Assembly: GCA_964534315.1 (NCBI GenBank)
Contig: CAZHOV010000002.1
Span: 1 to 64,000, forward strand
Origin: CAZHOV01 sp964534315
GTDB taxonomy: Bacteria > Bacteroidota > Bacteroidia > Chitinophagales > Saprospiraceae
DNA: 64,000 nt
Direction of reading: 5' to 3'
Shown: in pieces, positions 27,061 through 36,117 of the stretch
Layout of the letters: each line of letters begins with the position of its first letter
Position numbering within the stretch: the first letter of the stretch is position 1
The notes under the pieces: generated by a model
The model's database searches: none
What the model was told of the DNA's origin: nothing
Seen by the model: only the letters and a program-made list of their open reading frames with translations
Position numbers and translations under genes: made by a program

Positions 27061-29727
27061 TCATCCCCAGCTCACCTCCGCCCCCGGCAACACATCATAA
27101 CAGCCCCGGCTACGGCGTACAAACAGCTTGCGGTTGTACGGATCGTCACGGTTGACCTCGTTCTTGGAGAGGATACTATTGACATACTGCCGTTTTCGGC
27201 GGTAGTCGGGTAGCAGAGAAGAGGGCATTTCTTCAATGAATTGCACGAAGTCATCCATCAGTAGACAGCGCTCGGGAGCCGGGTCATTGGGCGCGAAAAC
27301 ATCAAGGCGTATAGCGTTGAGCATATTGTACAGGAAGAACTCCATGCTCTTGTGATTGATGATGTATAAACGGCCATCGTAGCGGCACTGTCCGGCTGAG
27401 GGGGCAAGTTTGGAATACCAAATTTCGAGGATGGAACTATTGAGCTGCCGGCGATCATAGCCCAAAATCAGGTGCTGTAAAGCGGTACGCCCCAAATTGT
27501 CCTGCCTGTTAAGGTTGGCATCCTGATCAAGGAAGTAATAAAGCATATCGGTTTTACCATGTTGGGCGGCAACCATCAGACCGGTCATGCCTTCTGCCGC
27601 ATCAGGGATGTCTACACCAAATTTGCCGATAATGCGCTCCACCTTTTTCCGGTTGTTGTTGCGAACATGGTTGGCCAGTAGCTGCTGCGCATTCTGGTAC
27701 TCGTTCAGGTATTGCTTTGCCGGACCATAATTCAATTCTTTGTATAACCGCTGCACAAGCCCGGTGCGGTGCCGAGTGCGGGCAAATAAAAAGAGACGCT
27801 CAACGTCTTTCTCTGTGTGGCGGACTTCAGGGTCAAATATTCGCTCTTCCAATAGCTCAGCTTCATCCGATCCGACAAATTCAATTCCACGTAAGCGGGC
27901 CCGAATTGCTTCTGCCTGTTCAAACTTGCCCTGTAGCTGGAGGCGGCGGGCTTCTTCCAACCATTCTTCCTCGTCACTGGCCTGTTTCTCAATCTTTACT
28001 TCCTCCTCCGTTTCCATGACGCCGAGGAGTTGGAGCAGCTCATTTTTGGTCTTGGTTTCTATGACATGTACATTCTCTACAGCGCGGGTAAAGGCAACGT
28101 ATAGCGAGTTGATGTAGAACTTGTAAGCCTCCTGTTCTTTGTTCGTTTTATCCTTGCCCCGGGAGTACCGAAGGTTTTCATCCAGCAGATCGGCTTCGCT
28201 CACGCCTTTGGCAATGGTGCGGAATTCGCTGTCGTGGTCGCTGATGAAATTAACCAGGATGATATTTTCGTACTCCAACCCCTTGGCTTCTTGGATAGTA
28301 AAGACCAGCGGTGTCTTAAAATCTTTCGATACACGGGCTTTCTGTTGCTTATCCAGCACCAACACCGCAAACTTGGCCGAGTCCTGTGTTCGTTTATTCA
28401 GCTCTTTGCGTACCTTGTCGCTATCGGGGTAAAAGTGGATGTTACCTTCCTTATCTGCTACGGTATTGATCAAGTAGGTACTTTCTTTGTCGATGGAGCC
28501 AAAGCGGGCGTTTTTGATCTTGAGCAGGTCATTAGACAGTTTGGTCACCTGCCGGGAGTTGCGGTAGTTGGTTTTGAGAATACGTAGCGCACTCCCCTTT
28601 AAATCCTGATTAAAGAATAAGCTTTTGATCTTCGACCAGGAGAAAAAGTTAGGGTGCACAATCTGATTGGCATCCCCACTCAGCAAAAAGTTGCCAGGGG
28701 TTTTCAGAGATTTCAAAATCAATAGCAATTGAATATTGGTGACGTCCTGCACCTCATCCACGATGATGAAATCATACCTTGGTGCAACCCGATCCATGTA
28801 CTGATAGGCGACCATGTTGCTGTCGTAGTAGCCGCCCTCCTTCAGGAAGCGTAGGTAACGTTCAAACAGGTCGTACACCTTGCTCCGCTCACTACCCAGG
28901 AAAATGGATTGCTTGACGCCGAGTTCTTCGTAGCGCTCCCGGCTGAGGAATTCGGCATCCGTCACCGAGCCCGTCAGCACCCCTTTGAATTCTTCAAAGA
29001 GCTTGTACGGCTCCTTGAACTTAAAGCGTTGCCGGGGACCACGCTCATACCAGCGCTCAAAGCTGCGGTAGTCCAGCTCTTTACCTTCCGGAATCTGTAT
29101 CCCCTCCAGGTATTCCCGGAAGGAAAGGAAGTCAATTTCCTGTTTGGAATTTTCGTATCCGTATGATTCATAGATGCGCTGTGCATTCTCCACGAGGTAA
29201 GATGAAAGCGATACGTAAGCAACGTGTCCAGGGTATCCTTTCATCTTTTCGAGGGTAAGCGCGGTCTTGCCACTACCTGCCGAGCCGATGATGATTAGCG
29301 GAGCAGGCAAGTTGTAGATTTCCTCCTGATCACTATCCAATGATATGACTTTATCCAGTAAATGAAACCGCCTGGTTGCCGGATTTACATACCGTATCGG
29401 CTCTATGGCCTCTTCTGTTACATCCCCGGGGCCTGCGACCACACTAAAGTGATTCTCTTTAACCGAGGCACCTCTCAGGAACCGGGATTTATCGTACTCG
29501 TGATTGGGGATAACCTCCAAAAGCAGAATGTAGGTTTCGCCCTGGTGCTTTGCAAATTTGAATAGCAGCCGGCTCTCATGGTCAAGCTTGGCGCGGAAGT
29601 AGCCAAGGTGTTTAATTTTTTTAACTTCTGCTGATTTGAAGTCTCCTTCCCTCAGCATTTTTTCTACTTTCTTCAGCTTGCTGCTTAATCCTTTTGCGGA
29701 AAATTCGTTGTATCTGAGGAGTTGCAT
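27061..29727 (-). CDS. RelE-like / UvrD-type SF1 helicase / ankyrin-repeat fusion
   Basis: An 888-residue multidomain protein. Residues 1-88 resemble the RelE/ParE fold (VKKIKHLGYFRAKLDHESR, then YILLLEVIPNHEYD). The SF1 helicase core follows: Walker A GSAGSGKT (148-155), Walker B IIVDEVQD (321-328), GDANQ (351-355), TNYRNSRQ (386-393), FTIQEAKGLEYENI (476-489) and the arginine-finger motif VAFTRA (544-549). A charged linker leads to about two ankyrin-like repeats (GMTGLMVAAQHGKTDMLYYF, 713-732; NLGRTALQHLI), then a unique C-terminal domain. The core is UvrD/Rep-like, shorter than UvrD and without a visible Fe-S or nuclease domain. The combination suggests a defence or stress helicase; this is inference. 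Confidence 0.85.
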   Translation of the reverse strand: MQLLRYNEFSAKGLSSKLKKVEKMLREGDFKSAEVKKIKHLGYFRAKLDHESRLLFKFAKHQGETYILLLEVIPNHEYDKSRFLRGASVKENHFSVVAGPGDVTEEAIEPIRYVNPATRRFHLLDKVISLDSDQEEIYNLPAPLIIIGSAGSGKTALTLEKMKGYPGHVAYVSLSSYLVENAQRIYESYGYENSKQEIDFLSFREYLEGIQIPEGKELDYRSFERWYERGPRQRFKFKEPYKLFEEFKGVLTGSVTDAEFLSRERYEELGVKQSIFLGSERSKVYDLFERYLRFLKEGGYYDSNMVAYQYMDRVAPRYDFIIVDEVQDVTNIQLLLILKSLKTPGNFLLSGDANQIVHPNFFSWSKIKSLFFNQDLKGSALRILKTNYRNSRQVTKLSNDLLKIKNARFGSIDKESTYLINTVADKEGNIHFYPDSDKVRKELNKRTQDSAKFAVLVLDKQQKARVSKDFKTPLVFTIQEAKGLEYENIILVNFISDHDSEFRTIAKGVSEADLLDENLRYSRGKDKTNKEQEAYKFYINSLYVAFTRAVENVHVIETKTKNELLQLLGVMETEEEVKIEKQASDEEEWLEEARRLQLQGKFEQAEAIRARLRGIEFVGSDEAELLEERIFDPEVRHTEKDVERLFLFARTRHRTGLVQRLYKELNYGPAKQYLNEYQNAQQLLANHVRNNNRKKVERIIGKFGVDIPDAAEGMTGLMVAAQHGKTDMLYYFLDQDANLNRQDNLGRTALQHLILGYDRRQLNSSILEIWYSKLAPSAGQCRYDGRLYIINHKSMEFFLYNMLNAIRLDVFAPNDPAPERCLLMDDFVQFIEEMPSSLLPDYRRKRQYVNSILSKNEVNRDDPYNRKLFVRRSRGCYDVLPGAEVSWG

Positions 29728-29930
29728 GCTTAATTAGTCAAGTTTCTGGTTAAGTGTAATTGCTGTGCATGTTAAAGTAAAGAAAAGTTTGGTAAAATAG
29801 TATCAGGAAAGCATAAATACTTTCAGTATGGAAAAAATTAATATGCCTAATTTACAGATACCACTATCTTTTGAACAGTCTTGGGTAAGCATTTACTGAT
29901 AGGAATTCCTATCTTTACCTAAAAACCACC

Positions 29931-30206
29931 ATGCACCCCACCCTCTATTCCGAATCCCCCACCATCAAGCGCCGCCTGCACACCTACACCGCCAATGGCT
30001 ACCCTTTCCAGATGATGCAGATACAAAAAGGCCGCTTTTGGATGGGAGATGATGACTCTGGATACGATGATGAAAAACCTGCACACTGGGTAGAAATTGC
30101 CGCAGACTTCGAGTTGGGTCAGTACCTGGTGACCCAAGGGCTGTGGGAGGCCGTGATGGAAGAAAACCCTTCTTATTTCAAAGGAGAAAACCGTCCAGTG
30201 GAACAA
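29931..30206 (+). pseudogene. SUMF1/formylglycine-generating-enzyme-like protein, 3' truncated
   Basis: The first ~92 residues match the start of an SUMF1/EgtB/PvdO-type domain: GRFWMGDDDSGYDDEKPAHW, ELGQYLVTQGLWEAVMEENP and YFKGENRPVEQ. In intact relatives the last motif leads directly into a V-S-W stretch and about 150 more residues holding the metal site. Here homology stops at the base of a perfect hairpin (30207-30248), after which the frame runs on without meaning to 30443, inside the next gene. The rest of the domain is not found downstream. It is a broken gene, probably cut by acquisition of the adjacent ATPase segment. Confidence 0.7.
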
Positions 30207-30248
30207 AAAAGTGAATCTGCATATTTTTTTATGCAGATTCACTTTTTA
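30207..30248. repeat. Perfect 18-bp palindrome at the junction of the broken gene and the ATPase gene
   Basis: AAAAAGTGAATCTGCATA (30207-30224) pairs perfectly with TATGCAGATTCACTTTTT (30231-30248) around a T6 loop. It starts exactly where SUMF1 homology ends and sits 16 nt before the ATPase ATG. It could be a terminator or the end of an inserted segment. Confidence 0.65.
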
Positions 30249-30264
30249 TATTTAACTTTACAGT

Positions 30265-31425
30265 ATGATCACCCGTCAGATACTGCCTCCAATCCGCGAC
30301 CAAATCGGAAAATACTCCGTCATCATGATTACGGGACCGCGGCAGAGCGGGAAGACTACGCTGATACGAAAGCACTTTCCCGACCTGCCCTACCTGTCCC
30401 TCGAGCATCCAGACACCCGACAACAATTACAGGCCGATCCTAAAGCCCTGTTTCGCCAATACGGTCATCGGTTGATCCTGGATGAGGTGCAACGCCTGCC
30501 TATTCTCCTGTCTTATATTCAGGGTATCGTGGATGAAGACCGAGATAGCCTGTTTATTCTCAGTGGAAGTCAGAACTATTTGATGATGGAAGGGGCCGGC
30601 CAAACCCTCGCCGGCCGGGTAGCGTTGTTCTATCTGCTACCCCTAAGTTATACCGAACTCAACTCAGCCGGCTACCATGATGTAAGCATTAATGAGCTGA
30701 TATGGAAAGGGGGCTACCCACGGATTTACGATCGCAAAGTGGATGTAAATGCATTTTACCAGAGCTACCTCGAAACGTACGTTCAACGCGATGTTCGTTT
30801 GATCCGAAACGTGGGTAATTTAAACGTCTTCAATCAATTCCTTGCGGTTTGTGCTACCTTTGCTGGCCAGGAATTGAACAGGAATGCATTAGCCTCCGCC
30901 GCTGGCGTAAGTCATACAACGGTTGGAAATTGGCTATCCATTTTGGAAGCTTCCTACATCATTTACCACGTCAGCCCGTACTATCGAAATTTCAAAAAGC
31001 GATTGATAAAAAGCCCACGGCTCTATTTTTACGATACCGGACTGGCTTGTGCCCTGCTCCGCATTCGGTCTGCCGATGCCTTACAAAACTATTACCAAAG
31101 GGGGGCACTGTTTGAGAACTGGGTAGTGACGGAATTGGCTAAAGCTTACTACAATGCCGGTGACCGCCCACCGTTTTATTACTGGCGGGACAGCAACCAA
31201 AGAGAAATTGACTTATTGCTGGACCTGGGCATCGCCATCCGACCCATCGAGATCAAATCAGGAAGCACTTACCGCGATGATTTTTTCAAACATCTTTCCT
31301 GGTTTACCGAACTCAGCCCGATCCCCATTGAGACACCTACCGTAATTTACGGCGGCGATCAAGACTGGGAGGCGGCGTATGGCAAATTACTAAGCTGGCG
31401 GCGAGTTAATTCATTATTGAAATAA
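30265..31425 (+). CDS. AAA_14/DUF4143-type ATPase with intact nuclease-like motif
   Basis: A 386-residue ATPase of the same family as the gene at 25726. Walker A is GPRQSGKTT (24-32) and Walker B is LILDEVQRLP (70-79), followed by FILSGSQNYLMM. A winged-helix-like segment is at about 205-230 (LNRNALASAAGVSHTTVGNW). The C-terminal domain carries REIDLLLD (Asp316) and IEIKSG (Glu329, Lys331), which fits a PD-(D/E)XK nuclease core. The gene starts just after an 18-bp palindrome and truncates the SUMF1-like gene. The family is widespread, patchily distributed and of unknown role; a mobile or defence function is inference. Confidence 0.82.
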   Translation: MITRQILPPIRDQIGKYSVIMITGPRQSGKTTLIRKHFPDLPYLSLEHPDTRQQLQADPKALFRQYGHRLILDEVQRLPILLSYIQGIVDEDRDSLFILSGSQNYLMMEGAGQTLAGRVALFYLLPLSYTELNSAGYHDVSINELIWKGGYPRIYDRKVDVNAFYQSYLETYVQRDVRLIRNVGNLNVFNQFLAVCATFAGQELNRNALASAAGVSHTTVGNWLSILEASYIIYHVSPYYRNFKKRLIKSPRLYFYDTGLACALLRIRSADALQNYYQRGALFENWVVTELAKAYYNAGDRPPFYYWRDSNQREIDLLLDLGIAIRPIEIKSGSTYRDDFFKHLSWFTELSPIPIETPTVIYGGDQDWEAAYGKLLSWRRVNSLLK

Positions 31426-31466
31426 AGTCTATTATCTTTGAGGATATTCGAAATTTAATTTCAGCG

Positions 31467-34400
31467 TTATTTTTTAATAATCTTACCAGTTTGGATCTCA
31501 TCATCTATTTTTACTTCCCATAGGAAAATACCTTCTCCCCAATTGATAGTATTTTCGAAGAAAACTCCTTGTCCGGGAAGAATCATACCTTCCCAATCAT
31601 CAACCTGCCGGCCCAAGAAATCATATATTCGGATCTGGCCTTCTTTTGCCGTGCTGAACTGGAAATTAAACTCCAATTGTTCGTCAAAAGGATTTGGGAT
31701 GACTCGAACTTCACCAAACTGATGATCCATAGATGTTATCCCCACCACAAACCCTACCTCGAAAACAAACTCCACCACACACCCTAAACTATCGGTCACC
31801 TCCAAAAAATACAGCCCTGGTAGAAGGTTTTGAATGGAAAGGGTAGAATCATTGGTAGACCAATGATAACTGTAAGGCGAAATGCCTCCGGATATACTTC
31901 CGATCGTTATGGCTCCATCTTGGGTGGTTTCACCACTGGCATGGGTGGTTAAGGTGTCTATTAATTCTATAGGAGCAGCTTCCTGAACAGAAGTAACTTC
32001 AACCTGGGTACATCCATTATCGTCGGTCAGGGTGAGTTGGTAATCCCCTGCGGGTTGTCCGCTGATCAGGGAATCTATTTGGCCTTGAGACCATTCATAA
32101 TTATAAGGAGGAGTGCCTCCTCCCGGAACGCCTGCCAGGGTGGCATCCTCTGCCTCAAAACAAACAATAGGAGGAGCAAGCAAGGCTAATGTTAGGGAAT
32201 CCGGGGCTTCTAATTGAAGGGTGAGGGAATCAGTACAGTTATTGGCATCGATAACTGTTACGGTGAAGGTGCCTGCCCCCAGGCTATCAATGGAAGCTCC
32301 ATTTTGGCCATCTGCCCACTGCCAGGTGAAAGGAGCGGCATTGTTTTGTGGAATGACGGTCAAGGCGCCATCAAAACCATCAAAACAGGAAATAGAGTCT
32401 ATTTGAGCTTGAAGGGCTAACATCCCCATTGTTGGGATGGAAAAAGAATCGATGACCGTACACCCCAGAGAATCCGTGACACTCAGCACATAATCGCCAG
32501 CCGGGAGGCTATCCTGATCGGCGGTACCAGGAAAACTTCCACTCCATTGATAGGAAAAAGGGGGAGGACCATTAATGGCCTGCGTGATAGCTGAGCCCGG
32601 AAGCCCTTCTTGACAATCTACCGGAAAGGTAGATACCTCCAATGCCAGGGCTGAAGGCGGCTCTTCTATTTGTATTTGCAGGCTATCCTGATAATTTTGG
32701 GCATCCGAGAAGGTAAGATCATAGGTACCTGCGGGGAGATCGGGAAGACTAAAATAGGCGGAATCTAAAACTATAGAGGTGTCGTTAATCCCTAAAGTGA
32801 GCGGTAAGCAAGCCGATTGAATGGAGCCAGTGATCTGACCAGAGCTATCTCCTTTACACAGGACATTTTGAGATGGATCCAAAAAAGCCTGGAAAGCAGG
32901 TAATTCAAAGGCCCCCATATCAACCGAGTCGGCAGCAATGCGGGGCATCCCATCAAAATCAAGGGTATCCTGGTCGGTCAGGAAAGCGACACTACCCGCA
33001 TCACGAGCAGGAGAACAAGGTAACAATCGAAAATCACCCGAATCGGGATTAACAAAAAGGGGATCTTGATCGAAGATCATGCCAGGACCACAATTGGCAG
33101 AGGATTGAATGCCATTGCAGTTGGCGACATCGACAAGGGAATGAGAGATTGTGACATTACCTTGGGATATAATTGGTTTAGGTGGCAAATTATCAGGATA
33201 CTTCTCAATTACAATGCAATTATGCAAGAAATAATTTCCTCTAAAAGCAAAAGAACTGCTTCCATTTTGAAAATTATAAAATGTGCAATGATTAAAATAA
33301 CATTCACTGTCAATAAGAAAGCCTTCACCTTCTAACAATCCTCCTTGATTTGCAGTTGAATTAAGGAATAAGCTATTTTTTGCATCCAAAGTACTTTCAA
33401 ATAATGAAATTGTTCCTCCTGAATTTGCAGAATTATTATTAAAAATACATCTATCTAATTGAATAAATGCTAAATTACTAATTGTCAAATCAATAATGGC
33501 AATAGCTCCTCCTGAACTATTGGGACCACCAATGTTATGTGTAAAAGAGGAGATATTACAGTATACTTTACCAGGAGAATTAATTTGGTTCTCAACATAT
33601 AAGCCATTCCCTGAAATCAAACTAAAGTTTTGAATAAAATGACATTCTTCAAAAAATAGATCCTTGTTTCCACCTCCTATTGAGAAATAAACCCCTCCAC
33701 CCTCATTCGCAACATTACTGGAAAATTTACAATTTTTAAAGCTAGAATTAAATTCTATTCCCGCATTCATTATGGCAACACCACCTCCTTGACTGGATGA
33801 ATTATTGGAAATATCACAATTTCCTACTTCAAAACTGCAACGCCCTCCCGATTCACTTTTTACATAAACTCCACCTCCATTGGTTAGGGCGAAATTATGC
33901 TGTATTATACAATTTCGAATGGTCGGATGAGATTCTGAAACATTATCATCACCAATCAAATAAATTCCTCCTCCATTTCTTCTGGGATTATCTCCAGATG
34001 CATTAACATCGTTGGCTACTCCTTTTTCAATTACAAAACCATCAAGGATAGTAGTGGAATCCACACCATCCATGTAAACCACAGTGTAAGAATTATCTGT
34101 ACTATCCCCTGATATACCTATATCACCACTTAAAATAGTGGGATTGATTTGCCAATCTCGTTGATCAATACTTGTTTCTCCCCCGTTAAACCCACCATAT
34201 AGCTTTATTCCATTGAAAATAAAAAAGGTGGCGAACCGGTTATCAGATGAGGTGGGAAAATAGGTTCCAGTAGCGACCCATATATCGTCTCCATAATCCG
34301 CTGATAAAAGGGCAGAACCAAGCGTTGTAAAAGCATCTTGCCAGGAGGTGCCATTGTTAGCTCCTGTAGCGGAAGCATCTACATAAAGGGTATCGGCATT

Positions 34401-34469
34401 TAAGTTTAAAAAGGGTAAGCCAGTAAAAAATAGGTATAAGAAAAAGGAAGGTTGAGTTTTAAGTTTCAT
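31467..34469 (-). CDS. T9SS-secreted beta-helix protein with SprB-like repeats
   Basis: A 1000-residue surface or secreted protein. After a signal peptide (residues 1-25), a right-handed parallel beta-helix spans about 27-520: LYVDASATGANNGTSWQDAF, repeated NGGGIYL/NGGGVYV/QGGGVAI turns, then the choice-of-anchor-like ending SPARDAGSVAFLTDQDTLDF and VDMGAFELPAF. About five SprB-like PKD-type repeats follow (530-905), each with a PPFSYQWS...AGDYVLSVTDSLGC pattern. The last ~90 residues are a type A T9SS sorting domain (VRVIPNPFDEQLEF; IRIYDFLGRQVDDW; GKIIKK). The beta-helix half is clearly more AT-rich than the repeat half. Likely role: adhesion or polysaccharide binding. Confidence 0.88.
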   Translation of the reverse strand: MKLKTQPSFFLYLFFTGLPFLNLNADTLYVDASATGANNGTSWQDAFTTLGSALLSADYGDDIWVATGTYFPTSSDNRFATFFIFNGIKLYGGFNGGETSIDQRDWQINPTILSGDIGISGDSTDNSYTVVYMDGVDSTTILDGFVIEKGVANDVNASGDNPRRNGGGIYLIGDDNVSESHPTIRNCIIQHNFALTNGGGVYVKSESGGRCSFEVGNCDISNNSSSQGGGVAIMNAGIEFNSSFKNCKFSSNVANEGGGVYFSIGGGNKDLFFEECHFIQNFSLISGNGLYVENQINSPGKVYCNISSFTHNIGGPNSSGGAIAIIDLTISNLAFIQLDRCIFNNNSANSGGTISLFESTLDAKNSLFLNSTANQGGLLEGEGFLIDSECYFNHCTFYNFQNGSSSFAFRGNYFLHNCIVIEKYPDNLPPKPIISQGNVTISHSLVDVANCNGIQSSANCGPGMIFDQDPLFVNPDSGDFRLLPCSPARDAGSVAFLTDQDTLDFDGMPRIAADSVDMGAFELPAFQAFLDPSQNVLCKGDSSGQITGSIQSACLPLTLGINDTSIVLDSAYFSLPDLPAGTYDLTFSDAQNYQDSLQIQIEEPPSALALEVSTFPVDCQEGLPGSAITQAINGPPPFSYQWSGSFPGTADQDSLPAGDYVLSVTDSLGCTVIDSFSIPTMGMLALQAQIDSISCFDGFDGALTVIPQNNAAPFTWQWADGQNGASIDSLGAGTFTVTVIDANNCTDSLTLQLEAPDSLTLALLAPPIVCFEAEDATLAGVPGGGTPPYNYEWSQGQIDSLISGQPAGDYQLTLTDDNGCTQVEVTSVQEAAPIELIDTLTTHASGETTQDGAITIGSISGGISPYSYHWSTNDSTLSIQNLLPGLYFLEVTDSLGCVVEFVFEVGFVVGITSMDHQFGEVRVIPNPFDEQLEFNFQFSTAKEGQIRIYDFLGRQVDDWEGMILPGQGVFFENTINWGEGIFLWEVKIDDEIQTGKIIKK

Positions 34470-34512
34470 AGGGGTAGGGTTTGATTTCCAGATTTTTGTA
34501 AAGCCTAATTTA

Positions 34513-35772
34513 TCAATTATTCCGCCAAAATGCTGGTTCCATTAAATCTTGTTCTTTTTTGGATATTCCCAGTTGTTCTGCTTTCTTTCTCCAGGTTTTT
34601 ACGGAAGATTTAACTTCCTCCAAGATATCTGTCATTTGTTTACTATTTAACCCAAAAAATATTCCTACGCTTTTTGCAAGTTCAAAATCCAGCGTATTAT
34701 CATCCATATCAATATTCAACGCAAGTCCCTCTTTATCAATGGATGGATTAATATCATAGGCAGGTGATATTACCCACCCTTCATCTGTCAAAATAAACCC
34801 GTGGTTGCGCAAATGATCGTCCGTGTTAGAAATTGCAATGTTGAATACTAATCGCCTCCACAACTGCTTCAATCCTGCTTCAACTTTTGTACCCGAAAAC
34901 TGTATAAACTCTGCCAAATCAAGATAACTTCCAGGATTATCCTTAATCATTTCCTCATTCTTACCTGTCATAGTCATGGCAGAGGCGAAATGTATCCGCT
35001 CACCATTGAGACGGTCAAATCTGTTTACGAAAAAAGTATGGTGATTACCAGCTATCTTTTTTATTTGAAATTCACTTACCTCAATACCCGCTTCCTGTGC
35101 TAATTGATAAGCTAAACATTCCCAGGCTCCTTTGTCGATGGTATCATTTTTTGCAGGGAATTTTGCAATTATAGGTTTCCCACGCGGATCCAGAATATTA
35201 GCCTTAGGCCGGGCTCCTCCCAGGGAGGAGCCCGGAGCAATTAGCATGGCAAGCCACTTTCTTACCTCTTCGTTGTTTTCATCAGATTCTATAATTGAGG
35301 CGGCATATTGTAATTCTCGAATTGACGACCACGGAGGGGTAGGAAACGTTTCTTCATTGTCCAAAAATGGACCTTCTTTTTCTAATTTGAACCTTAAGGC
35401 TCCCATCCTACTTTCATCATGAACGCCAAGGAGGAAATCAATATCATATAAGATTGGTGGACGTTGATTTTTCGCTCTTGCTTTTTGTACAGCTCGTCTT
35501 TTCATTAAAGTACGTCCCCATCTATCTGGCATTGAATCTAGAAACATACCAAAATTCTCTTTTCCTTCAGGAAATTGGGGGCCGGTATACCATCCGATAT
35601 CGGGGTCAAGAAGCAATTGTTCATTCGACTGAATCCAGTCCAGATCATATTCGAAACTGAAAGCCTTTCTTCCTTTAGCCTGATGAGCCGAAAGGATTCC
35701 AATACATCGGGGCTCCTTCATCCCTCTCCAGTGCGCAAAAACCCAAATATCAGTCTTATTATCTGTTGCCAT
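34513..35772 (-). CDS. hipA: HipA family toxin kinase
   Basis: A 419-residue HipA-like serine/threonine kinase. The N-terminal beta subdomain contains FSFEYDLDWI and LFLDSMPDRWGR-type sequence (here MFLDSMPDRWGRTLM). The Gly/Ser-rich nucleotide loop is GSSLGGARPKA near residue 185. KFPAKND carries the ATP-binding Lys. The catalytic segment is ISNTDDHLRNHGFI, with the Asp and Asn, and the metal-binding motif is SPAYDINPS. In known systems HipA phosphorylates glutamyl-tRNA synthetase and causes persistence. All key residues look intact. The gene follows its antitoxin with a 2-nt gap. Confidence 0.9.
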   Translation of the reverse strand: MATDNKTDIWVFAHWRGMKEPRCIGILSAHQAKGRKAFSFEYDLDWIQSNEQLLLDPDIGWYTGPQFPEGKENFGMFLDSMPDRWGRTLMKRRAVQKARAKNQRPPILYDIDFLLGVHDESRMGALRFKLEKEGPFLDNEETFPTPPWSSIRELQYAASIIESDENNEEVRKWLAMLIAPGSSLGGARPKANILDPRGKPIIAKFPAKNDTIDKGAWECLAYQLAQEAGIEVSEFQIKKIAGNHHTFFVNRFDRLNGERIHFASAMTMTGKNEEMIKDNPGSYLDLAEFIQFSGTKVEAGLKQLWRRLVFNIAISNTDDHLRNHGFILTDEGWVISPAYDINPSIDKEGLALNIDMDDNTLDFELAKSVGIFFGLNSKQMTDILEEVKSSVKTWRKKAEQLGISKKEQDLMEPAFWRNN

Positions 35773-35774
35773 CT

Positions 35775-36071
35775 CTAATTTTTCTTCAACAATCTTAGAT
35801 CTTGAAGCTTTCGCCCAAATTCATCGTCGGAGGCAAGCTTTAGAAAATCATTTTGTAACCCTAAAACACGAAGTACATTAAAATAAGCACCTATGGAAAC
35901 TGATGGTTCACCTTTTTCAATTTTATAGAGCGTACTCCGATCAATACCAGCCCGTTCTGATACCTGAATGGTAGTTAGTTTCCTTCTTTTTCTCGCCAGT
36001 TTAATATTTTCTCCGACCTGTTCCAGCATATTTTGATGCTTGGGAAATACTATGACCCTTTTTGACTTCAT
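35775..36071 (-). CDS. hipB: HipB-like XRE family antitoxin
   Basis: A 98-residue DNA-binding protein. The helix-turn-helix is at about 17-72: GENIKLARKRRKLTTIQVSE, RAGIDRSTLYKIEKGEPSVS, then YFNVLRVLGL. An in-frame Met at residue 15 could be the true start; the longer start is kept because it sits 20 nt from a matching operator. The stop is 2 nt before the hipA ATG. It should neutralise the HipA kinase and repress the operon from the inverted repeat at 36091-36117. Confidence 0.87.
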   Translation of the reverse strand: MKSKRVIVFPKHQNMLEQVGENIKLARKRRKLTTIQVSERAGIDRSTLYKIEKGEPSVSIGAYFNVLRVLGLQNDFLKLASDDEFGRKLQDLRLLKKN

Positions 36072-36090
36072 TATAAAAATGTTGATTATT

Positions 36091-36117
36091 ATCTACAATA
36101 ATATCAAAATTGTAGAT
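36091..36117 (-). promoter_or_regulatory. Predicted HipB operator
   Basis: ATCTACAAT (36091-36099) and ATTGTAGAT (36109-36117) form a perfect 9-bp inverted repeat with a 9-nt spacer, 20 nt upstream of the antitoxin start. Centre spacing of 18 nt fits a dimeric XRE repressor binding one face of DNA. Known HipB proteins bind spaced palindromes; this exact site is inferred. Confidence 0.6.

Noticed and set aside
31433..31440. TATCTTTG, a perfect -7 box on the plus strand.
   Set aside because: It points into the 3' end of a convergent gene, has no TTG at proper spacing and no gene to drive.
35209..35235. Perfect 12-bp hairpin (CCGGGCTCCTCC with its inverse) inside hipA.
   Set aside because: It encodes the conserved GSSLGGARPKA loop of HipA, so the symmetry is most simply a consequence of coding constraint.
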